From: Xylocopa sonorina
Lineage: Eukaryota > Arthropoda > Insecta > Hymenoptera > Apidae
Assembly: GCF_050948175.1 (NCBI RefSeq)
Contig: NW_027490442.1
Span: forward strand, 62,001-126,000
Direction: 5' to 3'
DNA: 64,000 nt
Part shown: positions 40,081-54,574 of the stretch, in pieces
Numbering within the stretch: the first letter of the stretch is position 1
Layout of the letters: each line of letters opens with the position of its first letter
Translations under genes and position numbers: made by a program
The notes under the pieces: model-generated
The model's database searches: none
What the model saw: only the letters and a program-made list of their open reading frames with translations
What the model was told of the DNA's origin: nothing

Positions 40081-42850
40081 GTAAGTGTCGCATTTACATT
40101 CTTTTGAAGTGAATACGAGGTATACATGACACATCGCAATGATTATTATATCTTATCATGAAACATATGTGTGAGATACGATATCGCGTTTTAAGAAGCA
40201 TTAGATCTCTCTTGCTACGATACGTAGACATCTGCAAACGCTATTTCCTAGCATGGAAGTGTCGCATTTACATTCTTTTGAATTTATTACGCGGTATACA
40301 TAACACTCTACAATGAATATTATATCTTACCACGAAACATAGATATGAAATGCGACATCTCGTTTTAAGAAGCATTAGAACTCTATTGCTGCGATACGTA
40401 TACATCTGCAAACGGTACTTCCTAGCATGTAAGTGTCGCATTTACATTCCTTTGAAGTTAATACGAGGTATACATGACTCTTCGCAATGAATATTATATC
40501 TTATCTCGATACATAGATGTGAGATGCGATATCGCGATTTAAGAAGCATTAGAACTCTATTGCCACGATACGTAGACATCTGCAAACGCTATTTCCTAGC
40601 ATGGAAGTGTCGCATTTACATTATTTTGTAGTGAATACGAAGTATACATGACACTTCGCAATGAATATTATATCTTATCATGAAACATAGATGTGAGATG
40701 CGATATCGCGTTTTAGGAAGCATTAGAACTCTATTGCTACGATATGTAGACATCTGCAAACGCTACTTCCTAGCATGGAAGTGTCGCAGTTACATTCTTT
40801 TGAAGTGAATACGAGGTATACATAACACTTCGCAATGAATATTATATCTTATCTCGAGACATTGAAGTGAGATGCGATATCGCGATTTAAGGAGCACTAG
40901 AACTCTATTGCTACGATGCGTAGACATCTGCAAATGTTATTTCCTAGCAAGGAAGTGTCGCATTTACATTATTTTGAAGTGAATACGAGGTATACATAAC
41001 ACTCCACAATGAATATTACATCTTATCACGAAACATAGAAATGAAATGCGACATCTCGTTTTAAGTAGCATTAGAACTCTATTGCAACGATACGTATAAA
41101 TCTGCAATCGCTATTTCCTAGCATGGAAATGACGCACTTGCATTCCATTAAAGCGAATACGAGGTATACATAACATTACACAATGCATATTATATCCTAT
41201 TACGAAACATAGAAATGAAATACGACATCTCGTTTTAAGAAGCATTAGTACTCTATTGCTGTGATACGTAGACATCTGCAAACAATATTTCCTAGCATGT
41301 GAGTGTCGCATTTACATTCTTTTGAAGTGAGTACGAGGTATACATGACACTTCGCAATGAATATTATATCTTATCATGAAACATAGGTATGAGGTGCTAT
41401 ATCGCATTTTAAGAAGCATTAGAACCCTATTGCTACGATACGTAGACATCTGCAAACGCCACTTCCTAGCATGGAAGTGTCGCATTTACATTCTTTTGAA
41501 GTGAATACGAGGTATACATGACACTTCGCAATGAATATAATATCTTATCATGAAACATAGAAGTGAGATGCGATATGGCATTTTAAGAATCATTAGAACT
41601 CTATTGTGTCGACACGTAGTCATCTGGTAACGCTATTTCCTAGCAAGGAAGTGTCGCATTCACATTCTTTTGAGGTGAATACGAGGTATACATGACACTT
41701 CGCAATGAATATTATATCTGAACATGAAACATAGAAATGAGATGCGACATCTCGTTTTAAGAAGCATTAGAACTCTATTGGTAGGATACGTAGACATCTG
41801 CAAACGCCACTTCCTAGCATGGAAGTGTCGCATTTACATTCTTTTGAAGTGAATACGAGGTATACATGACACTTCGCAAAGAATATTATATCTTATCATG
41901 AAACATGGAAGTGAGATGCGATATCGCGTTCTAAGAAGCATTAGAACTCTATTGCTACGATACGTAGACATCTGCAAAGGCTATTTCCTAGCATGGAAGG
42001 GTCGCATTTACATTCTTTTGAAGTGAGTACGAGGTATACATAGCAATCCATAATGAATATTATATTTTATCATGAAATATAGCAGTGAGATGCGATATCG
42101 CGTTATAAGAAGTATTAGAACTCTATTGCTACGATACGTAGACATCTGCAAACGCTATTTCCTAGCATGGAAGTGTCGCATCTACATTCTTTTGAAGTGA
42201 ATACGAGGTGTACATGACAATTCGCAATGAATATTATACCTTATCATGAAACATAGAAGAGAGATGCGATATCGCGCCTTAGGAAGCATTAGAACTCTAT
42301 TGCTACGATACGTAGACATCTGCAAACGCTACTTCCTAGCATGGAGGTGTCGCATTTACATTCTTTTGAAGTGAATACGAGGTATACATGACACTTCGCA
42401 ATGAATATTATATCTTATCATGAAACATAGAAATGCGATGCGACATCTCGTTTTAAGATGTATTAGAACTCTATTATTTCCATACGTAGTCGTCTGGAAA
42501 CGCAATTTCCTAGCAAGGAAGTGTCGCACTTACATCCTTTTGAATTGAATACGAAGTATACATGACACTTCGCAATGAATATTATATCTTATCATGAAAC
42601 ATAGAAATGCGATGCGACATCTCGTTTTAAGATGTATTAGAACTCTATTATTTCCATACGTACTCGTCTGGAAACGCAATTTCCTAGCAAGGAAGTGTCG
42701 CACTTACATTCTTTTGAAGTGAATACGAAGTATACATAACACTTCGCACTGAATATTATATCTTATCATGAAACATAGAAATGAGATGCGGCATCTCGTT
42801 TTAAGAAGCATTAGAACTCTATTGCTACGATACGTAGACATCTGCAAACG
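40081..42850 (+). repeat. Block matching about 59396-61580
   Basis: Markers are GTGTGAGATACG, GAATTTATTACGCGG, GATACGTATAAATCTGC, AATGACGCACTTGC with TTAAAGCGAATACG, AATGCATATTATATCC, TTGTGTCGACACG, ATAGCAATCC and ATTGAATACGAAG. Offset is 19315, then 18619 after the downstream copy loses four more monomers. Two successive TAAGATGTATTAG monomers at 42430-42790 are shared. Confidence 0.85.
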
Positions 42851-45060
42851 CTATTTCCTAGCTTGGAAGTGTCGCATCTACATTCTTTTGAAGATAATAC
42901 GAGGTATACATAACATTCCGCAATGAATATTATACCTTATCATGAAGCATATAAGAGAGATGCGATATCGCGTTTTAGGAAGCATTAGAACTCTACTGCT
43001 ACGATACGTAGACATCTGCAAAGGCTACTTCCTCGCATGGAAGGGTCGCATTTACATTCTTTTGAAGTGAGTACGAGGTATACATGACACTTCGCAATGA
43101 ATATTATATCTTATCATGAAACATAGGAGTGAGATGCGATATGGCATTTTAAGAATCATTAGAACTCTATTGTTTCGACACGTAGTCATCTGGAAACGCT
43201 ATTTCCTAGCAAGGAAGTGTCGCATTTACATTCTTTTGAAGTGACTACGGGGTATACATAACACTCCATAATGAATATTATATCTTAACATGAAACATAG
43301 CAGTGAGATGCGATATCGCGTTTTAAGAAGCATTAGAACTCTATTGCTACGATACGTAGACATCTGCAAACAGTATTTCCTAGCAAGGAAGTGTCGCATT
43401 TACATTCTTTTGAAGTGAATACGAGGTATACATAACATTCCGCAATGAATATTATATCTCATAATGAAACATAGAAATGGGATGCGACATCGCTATTTAA
43501 GAAACATTAGAACTCTATTGCTTCGATACGTAGACATCTGGGAACGCTATTTCCTTGAAAGGAAGTGGCGCATATACATTCATTTGAAGTGAATACGAGG
43601 TATACATAACACTCTACCATGTAGAGTTATATCTTATCACGAAACATAGAAATGAAATGTGACATCTCGTTTTAAGAAGCATTAGAACTCTATTGCTACA
43701 ATACGTGGACATCTGCAAACGCTATTTCCTAGCATGTAAGTGTCGCATTTACGTTCTTTTGAAGTGAATACGAGGTATACATGACACATCGCAATGATTA
43801 TTATATCTTACCACGAAACATAGATATGAAATGCGACATCTCGTTTTAAGAAGCATTAGAACTCTATTGCTGCGATACGTATACATCTGCAAACGGTATT
43901 TCCTAGCATGTAAGTGTCGCATTTACATTCCTTTGAAGTTAATACGAGGTATACATGACTCTTCGCAATGAATATTATATCTTATCTCGAAACATAGATG
44001 TGAGATGCAACATCTCGTATTAAGAAGCATTAGAACTCTATTGCTACGATACGTAGGCATCTGCAAACGCTATTTCCTAGCATGGAAGTGTCGCATTTAC
44101 ATTCCTTTGAAGTGAATACGAGATATACATGACACTTCGCAATGAATATTATATGTTATCATGAAACATTGGAGTGAGATGCGATATCGCGTTTTAAGCA
44201 GCATTAGAACTCTATTGCTACGATACGTAGACATCTGCAAACCCTATTTCCTAGCAAGGAAGTGTCGCATTTACATTCATTTGAAGTGAATACGAGGTAT
44301 ACATAATACTCTACAATGAATATTATATCTTACCAAGAAACATAGAAATGAAATGCGACATCTCGTTTTATAAAGCATTAGAATTCTATTGCTGCGATAC
44401 GTAGACATCCGCAAACACTATTTCCTAGCATGTAAGTGTCGCATTTACATTCTTTTGAAGTGAATACGAGGTATACATGACACATCGCAATGATTATTAT
44501 ATCTTATCATGAAACATAGCTGTGAGATGCGATATCGCGTTTTAAGAAGCATTAGATCTCCCTTGCTACGATACGTAGACATCTGCAAACGCTATTTCCT
44601 AGCATGTAAGTGTCGCATTTACATTCTTTTGATGTGAATACGAGGTATACATGACACTTCGCAATGAATATTATATCTTATCATGAAACATGGAAATGCG
44701 ATGCGACATCTCGTTTTAAGATGTATTAGAACTCTATTATTTCCATACGTAGTCGTCTGGAAACGCAATTTCCTAGCAAGGAAGTGTCGCACTTACATCC
44801 TTTTGAAGTGAATACGAAGTATACATAACACTTCGCACTGAATATTATATCTTATCATGAAACATAGAAATGAGATGCGGCATCTCGTTTTAAGAAGCAT
44901 TAGAACACTATTGTTACGACACGTAGACATCTGCAAACGCTATTTCCTAGCATGGAAGCGTCGCATTTACATTCTTGTCATGTGAATACGAAGTATACAT
45001 TACACTTCGCAATGAATATTATATCTTATCATGAAACATAGAAGTGAGATGCGATATCCC
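42851..45060 (+). repeat. Mosaic of classes from several blocks
   Basis: TAGCTTGGAAGTG monomers like 39540-40000 are followed by TTCCTTGAAAGGAA (43551), a monomer with CATGTAGAGTTATATC (1 bp longer than CATGTATATTATATC), GATACGTATACATC, and then the 9741-10600 series (TTTATAAAGC, TAAGATGTATTAG, GCGTCGC). The classes change every few monomers, and no single long partner was found. Confidence 0.75.
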
Positions 45061-47749
45061 GTTCTAAGAAGCATTAGAAATTTATTGCTACGATACATAG
45101 ACATATGGAAACGCTATTCCCTAGCATGGAAGTGTCGCATTTACATTCTTTTGAAGTGAATGCGAGGTATACATAACACTCCACAATGAATATTGTATCT
45201 TATCACGAAACATAGAAATGAAATGCGACATCTAGTTTTAAGTAGCATTAAAACTCTACTGCTACGATACGTAGACATCTGCAAACGCTATTTCCTAGCA
45301 TGGAAGTGTCGCATTTACATTCTTTTGAAGTGAATACGAGATATACATGACACTTCGCAATGAATATTATATGTTATCATGAAACATTGGAGTGAGATGC
45401 GATATCGCATTTTAAGAAGCATTAGAACTCTATTGCTACGATACCTAGACATCTGCAAACGCTATTTCCTAGCATGGATGTGTCGCATTTACATTCTTTT
45501 GAAGTGAATGCGATGTGTACATAACACTTCGCAATGAATATTTTATCTTATCATGAAACATAGAAGTGAGATGCGATATCGCGTTTTAGGAAGCATTAGA
45601 ACTCTTTTGCTACGATATGTAGACATCTGCAAACAATATTTCCTAGCAAGGAAATGTCGCACTTACATTCCATTGAAGTGTATACGAGGTATACATAACA
45701 TTACACAATGAATATTATATCTTATTACGAAACATAGAAATGAAATACGACATCTCGTTTTAAGAAGCATTAGTACTCTATTGCTAATATACGTAGACAT
45801 CTGCAAACAATATTTCCTAGCATGGAAATGTTGCAATTACATTCCATTGAAGTGAATACGAGGTATACATAACATTACACAATGAATATTATATCTTATT
45901 ACGAAACATAGAAATGAGATGCGACATCTCGTATTAAGAAGCATTAGAACTCTACTGCTACGATACGTAGACATCTGCAAACGCTATTTCCTAGCATGGA
46001 AGTGTCGCATTTACATTCTTCTGATGTGAATACGAGATATACATGACACTTCGCAATGAATATTATATCTTATCATGAAACATAGAAATGGGATGCGATA
46101 TCGCTATTTAAGAAACATTAGAACTCTATTGCTTCGATACGTAGACATCTGGGAACGCTATTTCCTTGAAAGGAAGTGACGCATTTACATTCATTTGAAG
46201 TGAATACGAGGTATACATAACACTCTACCATGTATATTATATCTTATCACGAAACATAGAAATGAAATATGACATCTCGTTTTAAGAAGCATTAGAACTC
46301 TATTGCTACGATACGTGGACATCTGCAAACGCTATTTCCTAGCATGTAAGTGTCGCATTTACATTCTTTTAAAGTGAATGCGAGGTATACATGACACATC
46401 GCAATGATTATTATATCTTATCATGAAACATAGGTGTGAGATACGATGTCGCGTTTTAAGAAGCATTAGATCTCTCTTGCTACGATACGTAGACATCTGC
46501 AAACGCTATTTCCTAGCATGGAAGTGTCGCATTTACATTCTTTTGAAGTGAATACGAGGTATACATGACACTTCGCAATTAATATTATATCTTATCATGA
46601 AACATAGGAGTGAGATGCGATATGGCATTTTAAGAATCATTAGAACTCTATTGTTTCGACACGTAGTCATCTGGAAACGCTATTTCTTAGCAAGGAAGTG
46701 TCGCATTTACATTCTTTTGAAGTGACTACGGGGTATACATAACACTCCATAATGAATATTATATCTTAACATGAAACATAGCAGTGAGATGCGATATCGC
46801 GTTTTAAGAAGCATTAGAACTCTATTGCTACGATACGTAGACATCTGCAAACGCTATTTCCTAGCATGGAAGTGTCGCATCTACATTCTTTTGAAGTGAA
46901 TACGAGGTATACATGACAATTCGCAATGAATATTATACCTTATCATGAAACATAGAAGAGAGATGCGATATCGCGTTTGAGGAAGCATTAGAACTCTACT
47001 GCTACGATACGTAGACATCTGCAAAGCCTATTTCCTAGCATGGAAGGGTCGCATTTACATTCTTTTGAAGTGAGTACGAGGTATACATGACACTTCGCAA
47101 TGAATATTATATCTGAACATGAAACATAGAAGTGAGATGCAACATCTCGTTTTAAGAAGCATTAGAACTCTATTGCTACGATACGTAGGCATCTGCAAAC
47201 GCTATTTCCTAGCATGAAAGTGTCGCATTTACATTCTTTTGAAGATAATACGAGGTATACATAACATTCCGCAATGAATATTATATCTTATTACGAAACA
47301 TAGAAATGAAATACGACTTCTCGTTTTAAGAAGCATTAGAACTCTATTGCTACGTTACGTAGACATCTGCAAACGCTATTTCCTAGCATGGAAGTGTCGC
47401 ATCTACATTCTTTTGAAGTGAATACGAGGTATACATGACAATTCGCAATGAATATTATACCTCATCATGAAACATAGAAGTGAGATGCGATATCGCGTTC
47501 TAAGAAGCATTAGAACTCTATTGCTACGATACGTAGACATCTGCAAACACTGTTTCCTAGCATGGAAGTGTCGCATATACATTTTTTTGAAGTGAATACG
47601 AAAAATACATGACACTTCGCAATGAATATTATATCTTATCATGAAACATAGAAGTGAGATGCGATATCGCGTTCTAAGAAGCATTAGAACTCTATTGCTA
47701 CGATACGTAGACATCTGCAAACGCTATTTCCTAGCATGGAAGTGTCGCA
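45061..47749 (+). repeat. Block matching 4021-4500 and 10821-12540
   Basis: TTTATTGCTACGATACATAG at 45081 matches 4019 and 23337. From 45619 the order is that of 10821 onward, with TTCCTTGAAAGGAA at 46162. The final monomers contain AAACACTGTTTCC and CATATACATTTTTTTG. Confidence 0.85.
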
Positions 47750-48857
47750 TTTACATTTTGTTTGAAGTGAATACGAGACATACATGACACTTCGCAATGA
47801 ATATTATATCTTATCATGAAACATAGGAATGAGGTGCTATATCGTGTTTTGGGAAGCATTAGAACTCTATTGCTAATATACGTAGACATCTGCAAACTCT
47901 ATTTCCTAGCAAGGAAATTTCGCACTTACATTCCACTGAAGTGAATACGAGGTATACATAACATTACACAATGAATATTATATCTAATTACGAAACATAG
48001 AAATGAAATACGACATCTCGTTTTAAGAAGCATTAGTACTCTATTGCTGTGATACGTAGACATCTGCAAACAATATTTCCTAGCAAGGAAGTGTCGCATT
48101 TACATTCTTGTGAAGTGAAATCGAGGTATACATGACACTTCGCAATGAATATTATATCTTGTCATGATACATAGAAGTGAGATGCGATATCGCGTTTTAA
48201 GAAGCATTAGAACCCTATTGCTACGATACGTAGACATCTGCAAACGCTACTTCCTAGCATGGAAGTGTCGCATTTACATTCATTTGAAGTGAATACGAGG
48301 TATACATGACACTTCACAATGAATATTATATCTTATCACGGAACATAGAAATGAAATGAGGCATCTCGTTTTAAGAAGCATTAGAACTCTATTGCTACGA
48401 TACGTAGACATCTGCAAACGCTATTTCCTAGCATGGAAGTGTCATATTTACATTCTTTTGAAGTGAATACGAGGTATACATGACACTTCGCAATGAATAT
48501 TATATCTTATCGTGAAACATAGAAGTGAGATGCGATATCGCGTTCTAAGAAGCATTAGAACTCTATTGCTACGATACGTAGACATCTGCAAACGCTATTT
48601 CCTAACATGGAAGTGTCTTATTTACGTTCTTTTGAAGTGAATACGAGGTATACATGACACATCGCAATGAATATTATATCTTCTCATGAAACATAGCAGT
48701 GAGTTGCGATATCGCGTTTTAAGAAGCATTAGAACTCTATTGCTACGATACGCAGACATTTGCAATGGCTATTCACTAGCATGGAAGGGTCGCATTTCCA
48801 TTCTTTTGAAGTGAGTACGAGGTATACATATCACTCCATAATGAAAATTATATCTTA
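47750..48857 (+). repeat. Copy of the 5951-7250 cassette
   Basis: This begins with the +1-bp monomer (47755) and runs through TCGTGTTTTGG, AAATTTCGCAC, ATCTAATTACG, TTGTGAAGTGAAATCG, TCACGGAACATAG and GTGTCTTATTTACG to a TTGCAATGGCTATTCAC monomer that carries GATACGCAGAC. Confidence 0.85.
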
Positions 48858-49553
48858 TCATGATACATAGAAGTGAGATGCGATATCGCGTTTTAAGAAG
48901 CATTAGAACCCTATTGCTACGATACTTAGACATCTGCAAACGCTACTTCCTAGCATGGAAGTGTCGCATTTACATTCATTTGAAGTGAATACGAGGTATA
49001 CATGACACTTCACAATGAATATTATATCTTATCACGGAACATAGAAATGAAATGAGGCATCTCGTTTTAAGAAGCATTAGAACTCTATTGCTACGATACG
49101 TAGACATCTGCAAACGCTATTTCCTAGCATGGAAGTGTCATATTTACATTCTTTTGAAGTGAATACGAGGTATACATGACACTTCGCAATGAATATTATA
49201 TCTTATCGTGAAACATAGAAGTGAGATGCGATATCGCGTTCTAAGAAGCATTAGAACTCTATTGCTACGATACGTAGACATCTGCAAACGCTATTTCCTA
49301 ACATGGAAGTGTCTTATTTACGTTCTTTTGAAGTGAATACGAGGTATACATGACACATCGCAATGAATATTATATCTTATTACGAAACATAGAAATGAAA
49401 TGCGGCATCGCGTTTTAAGAAGCATTAGAACTCTATTGCTACGATACGCAGACATTTGCAATGGCTATTCACTAGCATGGAAGGGTCGCATTTCCATTCT
49501 TTTGAAGTGAGTACGAGGTATACATATCACTCCATAATGAAAATTATATCTTA
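48162..49553 (+). repeat. Tandem 4-monomer unit (696 bp x 2)
   Basis: TCATGATACATAGAAGTG at 48162 and 48858 starts two copies of CACGGAACATAG, GTGTCATATTTAC, GTGTCTTATTTACG and GATACGCAGACATTTGC. The second copy has GATACTTAGAC and, near 49377, a replaced patch (ATTACGAAACATAG with ATGCGGCATCGCG) where the first has TCTCATGAAACATAGCAG. Confidence 0.85.
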
Positions 49554-51990
49554 TCATGAAACATAGCAGTGAGATCCGATATCGCCTTTTAAGAAGCATT
49601 AGAACTCTATTGCTGCGATACGTAGACATCTGCAAACGCTATTTCCTAGCATGGAAGTGTCGCATTTACATTCTTTTGATGTGAATACGAGATATACATG
49701 ACACTTCGCAATGAATATTATATCTTATCATGAAACATAGGAATGTGGTGCTATATCTCGTTTTGAGAAGCATTAGAACTCTATTGCCTATATACGTAGA
49801 CATCTGCAAACTCTATTTCCTAGCAAGGAAATTTCGCACTTACATTCCACTGAAGTGAATACGAGGTATACATAACATTACACATTGAATATTATATCTT
49901 GTTACGAAACATAGAAATGAAATACGACATCTCGTTTTAAGAAGCATTAGTACTCTATTTCTGTGATACGTAGACATCTGCAAACCATATTTCCTAGCAA
50001 GGAAGTGTCGCATTTACATTCTTGTGAAGTGAAATCGAGGTATACATGACACTTCGCAATGAATATTATATCTTATCATGAAACATAGAAGTGAGATGCG
50101 ATATGGCATTTTAAGAAGCATTAGAACCCTATTAATACGATACGTAGACATCTGCAAACGCCACTTCCTAGCATAGAAGTGTCGCATTTACATTCTTTTG
50201 AAGTGAATACGAGATATACATGACACTTCGCAATGAATATTATATGTTATCATGAAACATTGGAGTGAGATGCGATATCGCGTTTTAAGAAGCATTAGAA
50301 CTCTATTGCTACGATACCTAGACATCTGCAAACGCTATTTCCTAGCATGGATGTGTCGCATTTACATCCTTTTGAAGTGAATACGATGTGTACATAACAC
50401 TTCGCAATGAATATTTTATCTTATCATGAAACATAGAAGTGAGATGCGATATCGCGTTTTAAGAAGCATTTGAAATCTATTGCTACGATACGTAGACATC
50501 TGCAAACGCTATTTCCTAGCATGGAAGTGTCGCATTTACATTCTTTTGTAGTGAATACGAAGTATACATGACACTTCGCAATGAATATTATATCTTATCA
50601 TGAAACATAGAAGTGAGATGCGATATCGCGTTTTAGGAAGCATTAGAACTCTATTGCTACGATATGTAGACATCTGCAAACGCTACTTCCTAGCATGGAA
50701 GTGTCGCATTTACATTCTTTTGAAGTGAATACGAGATATACATGACACTCCGCAATGAATATTATATCTTATCATGATATATAGGAATGAGGTGCTATAT
50801 CGCGTTTTGAGAAGCATTAGAACTCTATTGCTAATATACGTAGACATCTGCAAACAATATTTCCTAGCAAGGAAATGTCGCACTTACATTCCATTGAAGT
50901 CTATACGAGGTATACATAACATTACACAGTGAATATTATATCTTATTACGAAACATAGAAATGAAATACGACATCTCGTTTTAAGAAGCATTAGTACTCT
51001 ATTGCTGTGATGCGTAGACATCTGCAAAGGCTATTTCCAAGCATGGAAGGGTCGCATTTACATTCTTTTGTAGTGAATACGAGGTATACATAACACTCAA
51101 TAATGAATATTATATCTTATCATGAAACATAGAAATGAAATACGACTTCTCAATTTAAGAAGCATTAGAACTCTATTGCTACGATACGTAGACATCTGCA
51201 AACGCTATTTCCTAGCATGGAAGTGTCATATTTACATTCTTTTGAAGTGAATATGAGGTATACATGACACTTCGCAATGAATATTATATCTTATCGTGAA
51301 ACATAGAAGTGAGATGCGATATCGCGTTCTAAGAAGCATTAGAACTCTATTTCTACGATACGTAGACATCTGCAAACGCTATTTCCTAACATGGAAGTGT
51401 CTTATTTACGTTCTTTTGAAGTGAATACGAGGTATACATGACACATCGCAATGAATATTATATCTTCTCATGAAACATAGCAGTGAGTTGCGATATCGCG
51501 TTTTAAGAAGCATTAGAACTCTATTGCTACGATACGTAGACATTTGCAATGGCTATTCACTAGCATGGAAGGGTCGCATTTACATTTTGTTTGAAGTGAA
51601 TACGAGACATACATGACACTTCGCAATGAATATTATATCTTATCATGAAACATAGGAATGAGGTGCTATATCGCGTTTTGAGAAGCATTAGAACTCTATT
51701 GCTAATATACGTAGATATCTGCAAACTCTATTTCCTAGCATGGAAATTTCGCACTTACATTCCACTGAAGTGAATACGAGGTATACGTAACATTACACAA
51801 TGAATATTATATCTTATTACGAAACATAGAAATGAAATGCGGCATCTCGTTTTAAGACGCATTAGGACTCTATTGCAACGATACGTAGACATCTGCAAAC
51901 GCTATTTCCTAGCATGGAAGTGTCGCATTTACATTCTTTTGAAGTGAATACGAGATATAAATGACACTTCGCAATGAATATTATATCTTG
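48858..51990 (+). repeat. 18-monomer HOR, copy 1 (3133 bp)
   Basis: GATACTTAGAC at 48921 recurs at 52054, and the following markers up to about 50214 recur at the same offset of 3133 (18 x 174 + 1, the extra base being the ATTTTGTTTGAAG insertion at 51584). The right part holds CATATGGAAACGTT-related monomers, GATATATAGGAATG and TTTCCAAGCATGG. Confidence 0.85.
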
Positions 51991-53358
51991 TCATGATACA
52001 TAGAAGTGAGATGCGATATCGCGTTTTAAGAAGCATTAGAACCCTATTGCTACGATACTTAGACATCTGCAAACGCTACTTCCTAGCATGGAAGTGTCGC
52101 ATTTACATTCATTTGAAGTGAATACGAGGTATACATGACACTTCACAATGAGTATTATATCTTATCACGGAACATAGAAATGAAATGAGGCATCTCGTTT
52201 TAAGAAGCATTAGAACTCTATTGCTACGATACGTAGACATCTGCAAACGCTATTTCCTAGCATGGAAGTGTCATATTTACATTCTTTTAAAGTGAATACG
52301 AGGTATACATGACACTTCGCAATGAATATTATATCTTATCGTGAAACATAGAAGTGAGATGCGATATCGCGTTCTAAGAAGCATTAGAACTCTATTGCTA
52401 CGATACGTAGACATCTGCAAACGCTATTTCCTAACATGGAAGTGTCTTATTTACGTTCTTTTGAAGTGAATACGAGGTATACATGACACATCGCAATGAA
52501 TATTATATCTTCTCATGAAACATAGCAGTGAGTTGCGATATCGCGTTTTAAGAAGCATTAGAACTCTATTGCTACGATACGTAGACATTTGCAATGGCTA
52601 TTCACTAGCATGGAAGGGTCGCATTTCCATTCTTTTGAAGTGAGTACGAGGTATACATATCACTCCATAATGAAAATTATATCTTATCATGAAACATAGC
52701 AGTGAGATCCGATATCGCCTTTTAAGAAGCATTAGAACTCTATTGCTGCGATACGTAGACATCTGCAAACGCTATTTCCTAGCATGGAAGTGTCGCATTT
52801 ACATTCTTTTGATGTGAATACGAGATATACATGACACTTCGCAATGAATATTATATCTTATCATGAAACATAGGAATGTGGTGCTATATCGCGTTTTGAG
52901 AAGCATTAGAACTCTATTGCCTATATACGTAGACATCTGCAAACTCTATTTCCTAGCAAGGAAATTTCGCACTTACATTCCACTGAAGTGAATACGAGGT
53001 ATACATAACATTACACATTGAATATTATATCTTGTTACGAAACATAGAAATGAAATACGACATCTCGTTTTAAGAAGCATTAGTACTCTATTTCTGTGAT
53101 ACGTAGACATCTGCAAACCATATTTCCTAGCAAGGAATTGTCGCATTTACATTCTTGTGAAGTGAAATCGAGGTATACATGACACTTCGCAATGAATATT
53201 ATATCTTATCATGAAACATAGAAGTGAGATGCGATATGGCATTTTAAGAAGCATTAGAACCCTATTAATACGATACGTAGACATCTGCAAACGCCACTTC
53301 CTAGCATGGAAGTGTCGCATTTACATTCTTTTGAAGTGAATACGAGGTATACATGACA
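51991..53358 (+). repeat. 18-monomer HOR, copy 2 (partial)
   Basis: This repeats 48858-50214 at offset 3133. Single-base differences include GTGAGTATTATATC near 52149 and GGAATTGTCGC near 53136. The unusual CCCTATTAATACG is shared by both copies (50127 and 53260). The match ends near 53347. Confidence 0.85.
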
Positions 53359-54574
53359 CTTCGCAATGAATATTATATCTTATCATGAAACATAGAAGAG
53401 AGATGCGATAGGGCATTTTAAGAATCATTAGAACTCTATTGTTTCGACACGTAGTCATCTGGTAATGCTATTTCCTAGCAAGGAAGTGTCGCATTAACAT
53501 CCTTTTGAGGGGAATACGAGGTATACATGACACTTCGCAATGAATATTATATCTGAACATGAAACATAGAAATGAGATGCGACATCTCGTTTTAAGAAAC
53601 ATTAGAACTCTATTGCTAGGATACGTAGACACCTGCAAACGCTATTTCCTAGCATGTAAGTGTCGCATTTACATTCTTTTGAAGTGAATACGAGGTATAC
53701 ATGACACTTCGCAAAGAATATTATATCTTATCATGAAACATGGAAGTGAGATGCGATATCGCGTTCTAAGAAGCATTAGAACTCTATTGCTACGGTACGT
53801 AGACATCTGCAAAGGCTATTTCCTAGCATGGAAGGGTCGCATTTACATTCTTTTGAAGTGAGTACGAGGTATACATAACAATCCATAATGAATATTATAT
53901 CTTATCATGAAACATAGCAGTGAGACGCGATATCGCGTTATAAGAAGTATTAGAACTCTATTGCTACGATACGTAGACATCTGCAAACGCTATTTCCTAG
54001 CATGGAAGTGTCGCATCTACATTCTTTTGAAGTGAATACGAAGTATACATGACAATTCGCAATGAATACTATACCTTATCATGAAACATAGAAGAGAGAT
54101 GCGATATCGCGTCTTAGGAAGCATTAGAACTCTATTGCTACGATACGTAGACATCTGCAAACGCTACTTCCTAGCATGGAGGTGTCGCATTTACATTCTT
54201 TTGAAGTGAATACGAGGTAAACATGACAATTCGCAATGAATATTATACCTTATCATGAAACATGAAAGTGAGATGCAACATCTCGTTTTAAGAAGCATTA
54301 GAACTCTATTGCTAGGATACGTAGACATCTGCAAACGCTATTTCCTAGCATGTAAGTGTCGCATTTACGTCCTTTTGAAGTGAATACGAGGTATACATGA
54401 CACTTCGCAATGAATATTATATCTTATCATGAAACATGGAAGTGAGATGCGATATCGCGTTTTAAGAAGCATTAGAACTCTATTGCTACGATACGTAGAC
54501 ATCTGCAAACGCTACTTCCTAGCATGGAGGTGTCGCATTTACATTCTTTTGAAGTGAATACGAGGTATACATGA
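53359..54574 (+). repeat. Block matching 8641-9740
   Basis: Marker order is the same as 8641-9740 at offset 44718. Differences include AGATGCGATAGGGC for AGATGCGATATGGC and CATGAAAGTG for CATGGAAGTG. After about 54458 the two diverge. Confidence 0.85.
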
